Shown here piece by piece: positions 35,190 through 45,925 of a DNA stretch of 64,000 bases. The notes under the pieces are model-generated. The model was not told where the DNA came from, searched no databases, and worked only from the letters and a program-made list of their open reading frames with translations. Each line of letters begins with the position of its first letter. Within the stretch, counting starts at the first letter, position 1. The translations under genes and the position numbers were made by a program. Where the stretch lies: NCBI GenBank assembly GCA_003415625.1, contig PYIU01000001.1:7938210-8002209 (forward strand), written 5' to 3'. Source of the DNA: Aquanectria penicillioides (lineage: Eukaryota > Ascomycota > Sordariomycetes > Hypocreales > Nectriaceae).

Positions 35190-37037
35190 ATGAGGTTCAG
35201 GCTTCCTGGGAGGCTCAACGGCAAGCCCGTGGTTGAAGAGACTACCACTCAGGACATCGAGACGACTGTCGATGACACCAAGGAGACCATTTTCAACAAC
35301 GAGAAAGATGTAGATGCGGGTAGAAATGAGTCTTCCACCGAGTACCAGCACGGTGACCACGCCATCCGTGCAATGACCCAAGTCTGGACGCGAAAGCACT
35401 TGATCGTCGCGTACTTGCTGTAAGTAATTTTGGAATATACTCTGACCTAACAACTCCGTAGCAACGCCTTGCTGACACAAACAACTAGCATTTGGCTCAT
35501 CTGCTTCGTCCAGGCTTTCTCCTCGGGCGTCATTGGCACACTTACACCTTATGTGACCAGCAACTTCACAGCCCACTCCCTCACTGCGACCATGAGCATT
35601 GTCGCTAGTCTCATGTCTGGTCTGCTCAAACTTCCATTTGCCAAGCTCATGAACGTTTGGGGTCGCCCCCAGGCTTTTGGTATTGTCATCATCGTTATAA
35701 CCCTTGGTATCATCATGATGGCGGCATGCAACAGCGTCGAGACGTATGCTGCTGCCCTGGTCTTCTACAACGTTGGCTACAGCTGCCTCGACTTCACAAC
35801 TACCATCTTCATTGCGGATACTTCTTCCTTGAAGAGCCGAGCGTTCATGATCGCATTTGCATCTTCACCCTACCTCGCCACAGTTTGGGGCTACGACCCT
35901 GCCGCGCAGGACATCCTGGATGGTATTGGTTTCAGATGGGGCCTTGGTATCTGAGCCATCATTTATCCGGTTGTTTGTACTCCTCTTTGGGCTTTGTTCT
36001 ACTACTACCAAAGGAAGGCTGAGAAGATGGGATTCGTCAAGAAGGAGGAGCACTGCCGTTCTATTGGTGAATCAGTCCTCCACTGGACCAGGAAGTTCGA
36101 TGTCGTTGGCTTGTTGCTCGTGGCTAGTGGCCTCGCGCTGTTCCTCCTTTCCTTCTCCCTCTACTCTAACCAGCCAGGTACTTGGAAGTCCCCCTTGATC
36201 ATCTGCTTCTTGATCATCGGTGGACTTTTGGTCATTTCCTTTGCTCTATGGGAGAAGTACTTCGCTCCTGTGACGTTTATCCCCTGGCACCTCATGACCA
36301 ACAAGACCGTCTTCTTTACTTATACCATGGTGGCGAGTATCTACTGTGCCTGGTACATCTGGGACAGCTACTTCTACTCTTTCCTCATCGTTGTATTTGA
36401 GGAGAGCGTTACTCACGCTACTTACATTGGCAACATCTACACTATCGGTTCTTGCTTCATGGCTTTGATCATGGGAGTCATCATCCGCATTAACGGCCGC
36501 CTCAAATGGCAGGCTCTCTTCTTTGGTGTTCCGCTGACCATCCTTGGTGTCGCACTCATGATCCACTTCCGTCAGCCCGATTCGCCCATCGGAATTATTG
36601 TCATGTGCCAGATCTTCATCGCTTTCGGAGGTGGTATTCTCGTCATTTGTGAACAAATCACCGTGATGGCTGTCTCGACTCAGCGTGATATCCCTGCTAT
36701 CCTAGCTATGGAGGGCATGATCGCCAGCGTTGGCGGTGCTATCGGCTCCGCTATTGCCGCCGCTATGTGGACTGGTATCTTCTCTAAGAAGTTGCTCACA
36801 CTGTTGCCAGAGTCAGCACTGTCCAACTATGCAAACATCTACGGCGATCTTACCGTCCAGTCTTCCTACCCCACTGGTTCGCCGGCGAGAAATGCAATCA
36901 ACGAAGCTTATGGCGTGACCCAGCGTCTGATGTTGATTACTGCCACTTGCCTTTACTTCATCACTTTGGTATCAGTGCTCATGTGGAAGAACATCAACGT
37001 GAAGAAGATTGAGCAAGTCAAGAGTATGGTTTGGTAA
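35190..37037 (+). pseudogene. MFS siderophore-iron transporter (Mir/Sit/ARN-like) interrupted by one TGA
   Basis: There are two exons, 35190-35419 and 35489-37037. The 69-nt intron has donor GTAAGT, branch GCTGACA and acceptor AACTAG. The sequence then reads I-W-L-I-C-F-V-Q-A-F-S-S-G. The layout is a long acidic N-terminus, helix 1 after R-K-H-L-I-V-A-Y, fourteen expected helices, W-G-R-P-Q-A-F in the first loop, and W-D-S-Y-F-Y-S-F with E-Q-I-T-V-M-A farther on, as in fungal ferri-siderophore importers. Total length would be about 592 codons, normal for the family. A single in-frame TGA at 35952-35954, in W-G-L-G-I-(stop)-A-I-I-Y-P-V-V, falls where relatives commonly have Trp or an aliphatic residue. 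Everything after it stays in frame and well conserved, so the lesion is recent or a base error. The TGA-GCC context is not a known read-through signal. Confidence 0.85.
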
Positions 37038-38106
37038 TCAATAACTGGACGGATGAGACAACAATTGGATATCTTGAAACATACTGAATAATTGCCTCAG
37101 CAATGAGAGGAGTCTGTGATGGATATCATTGTCTTGGAGCCCGTGTCGTTTGGAATATACCCCTTTCTAAAAGTATCACACTTACAAATTCCCCATGAGC
37201 CAACAAGACTTTCATAGTGACAAGGTTTTAATACAGGCTTGATCGTAGATCTCTTGGACATCGATGTGTTCGAGGTAAGGATTCCTCGAAATCCTGCTCA
37301 GTGTCAAAATTTCGCACGCCCCTAGAAGAAGATCTGAAGCTCAGCCCATATGGCTCCGTAGGTATCTGATGTTGCAGAAAGCACTATTGGTTGTTGAAGC
37401 AAATACGTTTATAGTGGAATCTTATTGCAATGCCCAAAGCTTATAGTGTCTGGACGGACACCAAATGGCTGGCTTCTGATGAGGAAATTATTGGATAATT
37501 GTCCAACTAGCGGGAAATAAGACAATGCTCATGCCCTCCACTAACTTGTTGCCGTCGGTAATGCCCATTCAACATCTATACGAAACAGCTGCGGGCACAC
37601 GTGAAGCCTATCGTGTTCACAAACGAGGCGGCTTGTGGCTGCAGCTATCCAAGGAAAATTTCTGATCAATGATAGCATTCCGATATTTCAATGCAGATCC
37701 GAAGTGCAAAGACGGGTTCCGCTCAGGTAATTACGAGCCCTGCGGCTCCGCATTTAGTGAAACAGCCTCAAAACGATGCATTATCACTATCGTGTGGCGC
37801 TGGTTGGTGCAGATCCGGTCTTACTACTGCTGTTTTGATGCAAACTGCAGGGGATGTCTAATAAATTCGTGCAAAGGACAACGGAATGGTTCTCCTCTTT
37901 TGCGCATGGTGATACGGATCGATTTACAGGGAACATCGTACCTATGCTGAAGCCTCAAATACTTTGAATAGGATTTTGCAGATATTAACCGCAATCGATA
38001 GTTTGTTCCTTTTTCTTCAAGTCCAAATCAGCCATTCTAAAGCTCGACTTTTATTTATCGCGTTTACGACCTTGGTATAGCTGACCATGATTCTCTGCGT
38101 TTGTGA
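37038..38106. other. Intergenic, no gene supported
   Basis: About 1.07 kb, AT-rich. A 93-codon frame at 37.7-37.9 kb has no motif or neighbour logic. No RNA or repeat was noticed. Confidence 0.45.
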
Positions 38107-40188
38107 TGACATTCTTTTCCTAAGCGAGCCGGTGGCAAAGCTGGGACTTTGTTGTATGTGGGTAAGTGTAAGCTCTCTGCTTTTCAACCATTACCTTACA
38201 GAGGTGGTACGTCTGGATGCGTCGTGGCTGGCCGACTGGCAGAGAACCCCAATACCAGTGTCCTAGTCATTGAAGCTGGACCGCACAGTGAAAATATCGA
38301 GAGTCTTTCTATGGTCGGAGCGTAAGTTGGAATTTCAATCTCAAGTCATGGACCCTTTCAAGGCCAACCCACTGATTTGGTCCACAAATGGACCCAGAAC
38401 TTTGACAAGGAAACCGACTGGAACATAATTACAGAACCAGGAAAAGGCATAAACAACCGTCAAGTCAAACTGAGCCGAGGTAAATTCCTTGGTGGTTCTT
38501 CAGGATGCAATAGGACGCTTTGTATTCGTAGTTCAAAGCAAGATTACGATGACTAGGGCTTGCCAGGTTGGAGCGGCGAGAAGTTCTTCAAGTATATGAG
38601 CAACGTAAGATCCTGCAATAGAGCCAGCACTATTAATAATTCTGTATTCTATATTGACTAAGACTTTCAAAGGCAGAATGCTTCACGAGTAAGCCATGGT
38701 TTGGACCAGCGACAGAATCTCACGATTACAATGGTCCCCTGAGTACTGAGCCGCACGACCTCGCTCCAATCTCGAAGCTCGTTATTAAGTCCATGGAATC
38801 AAAGGGCCTACCACTCGACCCTAATATGTTCTCCCATGGCAACAATCCCCATGGTTGTGGTCATGTTACCAGGACCGTATCCAGTGGCCTTCGAACGACG
38901 GGAGCAGACTTCATCACGAACAAGAATAAGAAAGAAAAGGTGACTAATTTGACCGACGCTCAAGTTGACAAGGTGAATTTCAAAAAGGATACCAACGGAG
39001 GGCTACACGCTGTGGGTATTAAAACCATCTTGGCAGACGGCTCTATATTTGAAGCCGCAGCTACCAAAGAAATCATACTCCGTGGCGGGGCTTCCTGCAG
39101 CCCTAATATCCTGAACCGGTCAGACATTGGTGCCGAAGCAGAACTTGAGAAGTGCCATATTCCAACACTCAGTGATCTTCGTGGGGTTAGAAAAATCGCA
39201 TGGATCACCTGGTCCTTCTAGTCACTTTCTTACACAATATTAATCAATGTAACCGTCCTAACTACCACTAGGTTGTCTTGATCTTTTATGAAACCCAAAA
39301 GGCCGGAATCACCAACGACCACCTACTTCATCACGAGTGTGCGTTTGACAAATCATACCAGCTCTGGAAAGATGAAAAGATGGGATTTCTTTCAACCTTT
39401 CCTTTTGACTCATTTGCTTCTGCTCGTCTTGATCCACGCCTGTCTAATTCTAAAGTATGGAACTCAGCGCCCCGCGGCAAGGGCCGCGATCCCATGGGCC
39501 CCAACCCCTCGCAGCCTAACGTTGAGTGCTTCAACACCGAGTGCTACGGTGGACCGAAGCAGTACAATTAGCCACCTCCAGATGGCAAATTTGCCTTTGG
39601 TATAATTGCTGAATTGTTTGCACCACGCTCTCGCGGTACTGTTACCCTAAGGGATGCAGATGCCAAACCCACTTCTGTAGTTGACGGCCAATACTTGACA
39701 GACCCCCTTGATCTTGAGGTGTTGGCGGCGGCTTGTAGTTTCGGCAACGAAATCATGATGAATGGCACTGGAAAAAAAGACATTGTGAAAGGGTCGTGGC
39801 CTCCTGAAGCCTCGCATCACAAAAACATCACCAGAGAGGATTGGATCCCGTACGTTAAGGAGCATGCCACAACCTGTATGTCTGTCCCACATAAGGTGAA
39901 AGAAGATCTACTAACCATGTATTTACAGGGCATCACGCCGCATGCACATGTGCAACGGGAAATGTATCGGACCCCAAGGCAGTTGTCGATGAGAGATTAC
40001 TCGTCAAGGGTGTTTAAAACCTCCGTGTCGTGGATTGTAGCATTATGCCTACTCTTAACGGCGGCCATACACAAATGCCTGTATATGGAATTGCAGAAAA
40101 GGCCGCAGACATGATCAGGGACGCGTGGTGGATCAGTAGTCACAAGCAAGATTGGAAGGGAGCAAACGGTGTATACCCAAGATTGTGA
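38107..40188 (+). pseudogene. GMC oxidoreductase pseudogene (glucose/choline-dehydrogenase-like)
   Basis: Fragments in order: W-D-F-V-V-C joined by an intron (38162 to about 38201) to G-G-G-T-S-G-C-V-V-A-G-R-L-A-E-N, the FAD loop; V-L-V-I-E-A-G-P; K-F-L-G-G-S-S-G-C-N, the GMC signature; D-Y-N-G-P-L-S-T-E-P; and, at the end, V-V-D-C-S-I-M-P with G-H-T-Q-M-P-V-Y-G-I-A-E-K-A-A-D-M-I. Lesions include TAA at 38122-38124, TAG in D-Y-D-D-(stop)-G-L-P-G-W where Trp is expected, a stop near 39569, and a TAA in the final domain near 40013. Several frame changes are also present. The catalytic His region is garbled. This is a well-decayed gene for an FAD-dependent sugar or alcohol oxidoreductase, ending right beside a decayed permease. 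Confidence 0.82.
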
Positions 40189-41291
40189 AGGAGTGCGGAA
40201 TAGTCAACATTTTTGTCGCTGGGTCTGCTCTGCTTAGTGTCTCCATCGGCCTCAACGCAGTTTCGTCTCACGGAGCCTGCACCGCAGTCTTCGTTGCCAT
40301 CGCCGCCGTCGTCGGACTTGTCCTCAGCAGCATCCGTACTCTGGCCCGGATCGGCTGGCTCGCATGGGTCGGAGTGTCCTGTGTTCTGATTGCAGGTGAG
40401 GTCGTCGATTTTCAAGCTTCTGGAAATTCTAACCAAGTCCAGTTTTCACCGTGACGATCGCTGTTGGCGTTCAAGGTCGTCCAGCCGCAGCTCCTCAGGG
40501 CGACCACTCGTAAACACACCAACATTCTACGAGGCTATTTCGGCAGTCTCTACGTTTATATTTGCTTACGCCGGCACGCCAGACTTCTTTCCTCTTGTGG
40601 CTGAGATGCGCAACCCCCATCACTATAATCGATCGCTTTCAATTTGCCAGGCTGTGATTAACATTGCCTATGCCGTTGTCGGTACCGTTGTGTATTACGA
40701 CTGTGGCTCTTACGTTACCTCACCTGCTTTAGGCTCGACTGGCGCAACGATCAAGAAGGTCTGCTATGGTATTGCCCTTCCAGGGCTGATTGTGACCACC
40801 TTGTTCATTATCCGCGTAAGTTCTCATACTTCAACGATTAGCCAGCAAGTTAATGTTTCCAAACCAGCTCCCCAGCAAATATATATTCATTCGCTTTTTA
40901 CGAAGATCCAAGCATCTTACAGCCAACACATTCGTTCACTAGGCCACCTGGCTCGGCTGTACCGGTGTCGTCACCGTCGTTGCCTACATTATTGCCAGCG
41001 GTATCCCCATCTTCAGTGGCCTTGTCTCTCTCATCGGTGCGCTCCTGGCCACATTTTTGTCATTCCACGCGGCATCAGGCATATGGCTCTACGATAACTG
41101 GAGCAAGGGAAAAGAAACCCGATCTCGAAACTGGACCTTGATGGTCATTTGGAGTATACTTGTCATCATTGCCGGCACTTTCCACACTGCCGCTGGCACC
41201 ATGGGGGTCCGTTGTTGGCATCATCAACAACTACAAGAAGTTTGGAGGCTCGGCTGCTTTGTCTTGCGCAGATAACTCGAATTCATCGTAA
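40170..41291 (+). pseudogene. Amino-acid permease remnant (AAAP family, Mtr-like), 5'-truncated
   Basis: Homology starts within the family at I-V-N-I-F-V-A-G-S-A-L-L-S-V-S-I-G-L-N (about 40200), so the first helices are missing. An intron at about 40396-40441 (GTGAGG...GTCCAG) leads to F-T-V-T-I-A-V-G-V-Q. A frame change near 40496-40503 (one C short in G-D-P-L-V-N) then leads to a 235-codon frame with F-A-Y-A-G-T-P-D-F-F-P-L-V-A-E-M-R-N-P. A second intron (from GTAAGT at about 40816) and a final frame change near 41210 lead to G-I-I-N-N-Y-K-K-F-G-G, the usual C-terminus. Intact relatives import neutral aromatic or aliphatic amino acids. It overlaps the tail of the GMC remnant, which suggests a deletion brought them together. 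Confidence 0.75.
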
Positions 41292-41471
41292 GTTCAGTCT
41301 GAAGCATACATTATTAGGTCCATAACCCAACTTGCGGTGCTACAAACCATCTTATATACATGGCAACACACTTTTATTCAAATATCCGAACGAAGACGTG
41401 ACGTAGATACCCTCATCATGGCCAATAATTCCCTCCTTGATACCTTGCTTCTAAAAGAAAAAGGCATAGAT

Positions 41472-42186
41472 TTAAGCTGCCTCTGTGGAACTTTTGAGAA
41501 TCATTGAATAATGAGGCACATCCAGAATCATGACTGTCCTCACATTGTCAAAACCAGCCGCCAAGTAGAGCGGACGTCCTGATTCTGTAGCAACCAAATA
41601 ACAGTCTTTGCCATCCTTTTCTGCTTTCAACATGCCCCAGTCCAGCAGGCGTCTTCCAATTCCTTTTCGCTGATGGGATGGATCAACAGCAAGGTAGTCC
41701 AAATCTGCACAAGCGTGTTAGCATCACCCAGCAGCCCCTGCCATCGCAAGGGCCATACTTACGCCAAACATTTTTAGTCTCTTCATTTCCAAAAGACTTC
41801 CTTGCGTCTTCCGAGACAGTGACACGCATTTTATTGTATGCTTCTTGATCCAGACCCTCAAACAGGCTTTGCTTAGCTTGGCTCCTCGCCTCGTCAATTT
41901 CATCCGCCCTAGCTGGCCGTTCCCACAGGGCAAAGCCTACAATCTCCCCGCCCACGGAATCCTCCATGGCCACAATCATGACATTTCGCTGGGAGCCCAA
42001 ACTGGCAGATTTGCGAGCTGCACGCCAGGAATGGGCTGCATCCCCGTAGACAACGTCCTTGGGATTCAAGTGGGGAGGGAATAATTGGCGGGTCAGCGGA
42101 TCCTTGAGCGGATGAAATGCGGCGGCGGAGATTTTGCCAATCGCAGGAAGATCCTCCCGAGTGGCTTCCCTTAGCACAATTGTCAT
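41472..42186 (-). CDS. GNAT-family N-acetyltransferase
   Basis: There are two exons, 42186-41763 and 41704-41472, with a 58-nt intron (GTAAGT, branch TGCTAAC, TGCAG), giving about 218 residues. The start is M-T-I-V-L-R-E-A-T-R-E-D-L-P-A-I; an upstream in-frame ATG adds 13 residues. Splicing yields L-D-Y-L-A-V-D-P-S-H-Q-R-K-G-I-G-R-R-L-L, the acetyl-CoA pyrophosphate loop (Q/RxxGxG/A) of GNAT motif A. The final E-S-G-R-P-L-Y-L-A-A-G-F belongs to motif B. The layout is that of small fungal GNAT proteins of the kind that acetylate amines or small molecules in the cytosol. The substrate is unknown. No lesion was seen. Confidence 0.87.
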
Positions 42187-43159
42187 GTTCGGATAGCGAG
42201 ATTGATTGTAATTGCGTTGTGGCAAAGGAGAGGATGTGAAATATTAGAACAAAGTCGCCTGCTGAATGCGTACAAATGAGAGCAAAGACGAAGGCATTTC
42301 CCCTCTCGGACATTGCAGTGCGGATACAACGATGGGCTGAAAGCCTCGACCTCGTTGGTCAATTCCAGTTCTTGGGGCTCCAAAGCTGAACTCAGCCAAA
42401 CGTGGCACCATGTCAGAATCGACAGAAGTGGACCATCCAAGGGCGCGCCCTCATTCTTTGAGCCCGCTAATTCATCACACAGCTATGTCATGTTCCATTC
42501 CCCTGCCTACTTGATCAAACTCCATATCGAACTTTCCATGGCCGGACTCATTCTCAAGATCATCAATCCTTCGGGCAAGTTAAAACGCTGCAATTGTGGC
42601 TGCCACGCCAGAACCAACAGTCGCAATGCCGCATCAGGTCCTCGTAGCGCTACTTCAGCAATTACTCCAATCCTCCAGCCAGAACCCTGCAAGGCCATGT
42701 CTGTTTCTTGGCGTAAGCTCTTGAGCATCCTCTATCTTCGCGGCATGCCGGTACCAAATAAACCATAAATTCACGCCATTACTACCGATCACCAATCACC
42801 AATCACCACAGCCCATCTACACAATCAAAGCAAGGCATGGCGATCGCTCTGGAGGAAAGCTCCAGATGGCTGAAAAGACATAGTTTGCTTTGAGCCGTTG
42901 TACAAATTGAATAATGGAGAATACGGGACTAAGGATTATTCATCAATAATCGTGTCGTGCTAGAGTCTAAATGTCAATCTATCGATGAGGAAAGTTAGGA
43001 GATGAACTGTAAATGTTTCTCGTCTCCCCACTTGTACTTATAACCAAGCCCTAACTTTTTCGCATCCCTGTCCAATAAATTGTTTCAGGCTGTCTTCAAT
43101 GTATGATATGTAGCACATAATAAACCGACTATTTATTTCCCGCTCGCCAGGACTGTGAC
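42187..43159. other. Intergenic, no gene supported
   Basis: The 151-codon frame at 42313-42768 has no domain and overlaps a frame on the other strand, so I do not call it. A short tandem ATCACCA repeat is at about 42788-42808. Confidence 0.45.
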
Positions 43160-44720
43160 TTACAATTTTGAGTCGCCCCGCTTGGGTACTGTGGCTAGTG
43201 GCTCATAGACAGCTGCGGCCAAGCTATCTGGATGATACGCCGAGTGATCAGAGACTCCACGCAGTGTGAGGAGGCTGGCGCTGAGCCGGTCGATTCTGTT
43301 GCACCCTATGAGGCGCATATTCATCTCTAGCCCATCTTTGAGAAGTTGTATCGCATGCTCCACTCCTTCTTGGCCATAAGCACTCAAGGCGTATAGAAAC
43401 GGACGGCCAATTCCAACTCCACGTGCACCAAGACAAAGTGCCTTGAGAATGTCTGTCGCGCGCCGTACTCCACCGTCAACATACACCTCAATCTTGTCCT
43501 GGAGGCCGCGTTCACGCAAAATCGGCATGGTCTCAGCAAGAATTTCAATAGCAGAGCGAGCAAACTCTAGTTGCCGACCACCATGGTTCGAGAGAACAAC
43601 GGCCTGGCAACCATACTCAACAGCCTTGAGAACGTCTTCAACTCGCTGTACTCCCTTGAGCACGATGGGCATCTTGGTGATACTTTGAAACCACCGGATG
43701 TCTTCCCAGTTGAGGGTTGAGTCTAACAGACTCGAGGTGCCTCGTGACCTGCTTTCGTCATTCCGGGCGTTCTCGCTAGGGTCTATATCGCCCCGTTTGC
43801 TTCGCAAATCTCTCTCTCTTCGCCCAACTTGAGGATTGTCGACGGTGATAAACAGGCCTTTGCAGCCGCGTTTCTCCACATATTGAACAAGCTGCTTTGT
43901 GATTTTTCGATCCTTGTTTACATATAGTTGGAACCATTGAACTTGATCCGCGCCCTTTGCGTCAATGATTTCATCCAATGAGCAAGATGAGAGTGTCGGG
44001 ATCATTTGGATAATTCTGTGCTTATCCGAGGCCCTTGTAAGCACCACCTCTCCTTCTGGATGGCCCAGTTTGGCGTGGGCTGTAGCCGTAACGTAAATGG
44101 GAATAGAAGAATGTGTCCCGAGAAATGTGGTTGAGATGTCTACTTTCTCTACGTCGATAAGAACCCTTGGACGAAACCAAATCCGTTGGTAGACTCTGTG
44201 ATTCTCCTGGAGTGTCTGGTGGTGAATTGTTAGAAATATCGACGTTGTGTCATCGGGATGGGCTCGTTACGATTTCGTCGTCTGCTGCGCTTGAGTAGTA
44301 TGCCCATGCAGACTTATCCATGACTTGGCGTGCCACTGCCTCGAGATCATACAGGTTAAGGCATTTCCACAGCGGAGGCTTTTGGTCAATCCGCTTCTCA
44401 ACGCCAGTTTCCTGTGGCACTGGAGGTGCGCCCTCCGCTTCACTAGTCACATCAATGGGCCCAAGATGCTTGGACACGTCGAGGTGCTTATCGAGGGTGT
44501 CAGGTGAGTGAAACGGCACAAAGGTTGACGTAGCGTCTCTACCCTAAAATTACATCAGTCTGTCATAAATTTGCAGAAGAATATTCTATCCTTGAAATCA
44601 GACGTACAGCGTAGTTGAGGATAATTCCTTGGCCTCCTGGGTGGTCTGTAACTTGAGTGCAGCTCTGGGTTAGCCATCTGAAGCCCACTTTTCCCCGCAG
44701 GATGATTTTGGTGTTTCGAA
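43160..44720 (-). CDS. FMN-dependent L-2-hydroxyacid dehydrogenase (flavocytochrome b2-like) with SKL tail
   Basis: Three exons are visible: about 44720-44608, 44543-44271 and 44215-43160. The first encodes V-T-D-H-P-G-G-Q-G-I-I-L-N-Y-A, the heme-ligand His of a cytochrome b5 domain. The second continues G-R-D-A-T-S-T-F-V-P-F-H-S and the start of the FMN domain (L-Y-D-L-E-A-V-A). The third holds L-S-N-H-G-G-R-Q-L, with the catalytic His, D-G-G-V-R-R-A-T-D-I-L-K-A-L and G-I-G-R-P, which bind FMN and substrate. The core is therefore a complete L-lactate/glycolate-type oxidoreductase. I could not find an ATG or the first half of the b5 domain upstream, where a TGA precedes the frame. The C-terminus is G-D-S-K-L, a type 1 peroxisomal signal, whereas classic b2 is mitochondrial. 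Confidence 0.8.
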
Positions 44721-45925
44721 GCGCCGCTCACAGTGCAAGACGAATTCGAACTAACCTGGAAGGAACTCGGTCATATCATATACTTTGTCCTAAGACGAAC
44801 AATTAATATGGCATACTCAAGAGGGGAAGAATTTTCTGACATGAATAATAACCCAGCAAGAGCTGGCATTATTGTGCTTGGCGACATCGCTTTTCTTCAA
44901 AGCCATTGTGACAAATAGTGTTGGGCGAAGGACGGACTTTCAGTATCCAGCTTCAGAAAATCAACGACTAGGAAACGAAAGTCTGGGCCATATATATTCA
45001 ATCGTGTCGAAGGGAGCCGCCAAAGTTCCAATGAGTGGTTCGGGGTGAGTGGGATGTTTTTTATGATTAGTTATGAGTGGAGACAAATGGTGTCATTTGT
45101 CCACTATGGCAAGGTCAATCAATTTTGTTACGGCGAAAGCTGACAAGCCCGCTCGAGGTATCTACAAGAACTCAGTTACCTTGCCCAAATCTGAGAGTGA
45201 GCTCGGGGCAATGATCCTGCTGGCACTACCTGTGCCGCGCGCGAGCGTGAACCAACAATCAAGGCAGGGGTAGACGGATCCCTGGTGTTGAGCCTTGCCA
45301 TAATTGCAAGAATTCTACTTTACCCTTGTTGATGTCATTATCTCAGGTTGCATCCGAATCTCTGATCTTTATCGTCGATCTCAGTTCTCCTACCGCGACT
45401 AGGATTGACGGAAATACAAAATACCGGAAAATCAGGCTCTCCTGTTGCAACAGTCAATCCAGGTGGCAAACACCCGATGAAGCTCATACCGCAGTCTTCT
45501 TCAACAATTTCTATAGGACTTCACAAGACGGCTCATTATACCCCCTAGATGTCAGAGGTCAACATAGAGATGCTGTATTCGAATCTCCTCCGCACGAATG
45601 AACGGTGATGGTAATGTTCATGTATTGTATAATGCAAAGTCGCTAACCGCCATTTTCCCCGATTCTACTCTAGTCTACCCAATGCTATCTATGCCATGTT
45701 CTCATACATCCTCGAAGGACTCGTCTCATCGCCGGCTTCGAAATAAGCACCAAAAAAAACCCAAGCCATGCAAATGCAGTGTTGGGGAGTGAAGAGACGT
45801 GCGCTAATACCTAAAACTCTAGATACGCCTGTCGAGTCATTTGACCCCTGGATTCCGCCAGTCTTCACATGCAAGCCCCTAATAAATATAAAACTACAGA
45901 CTAAAACATCTTCTGCGATGCCTCA
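44721..45925. other. Intergenic, no gene supported
   Basis: About 1.2 kb between the b2-like gene and the RGS gene, both on the minus strand. Its left part should hold the missing 5' end or promoter of the b2-like gene. The small frames show no motif. Confidence 0.4.

Noticed and set aside
35952..35954. Programmed stop-codon read-through in the siderophore transporter
   Set aside because: The context is TGA-GCC, not the TGA-CTA known from fungal read-through, and the stop is mid-protein rather than before a C-terminal extension.
42313..42768. A 151-codon frame upstream of the GNAT gene
   Set aside because: No domain, poor start context and an overlapping frame on the other strand.
1..45000. 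Transposon or subtelomeric block as the cause of decay
   Set aside because: No transposase or reverse-transcriptase motifs, terminal repeats or telomere repeats were seen.
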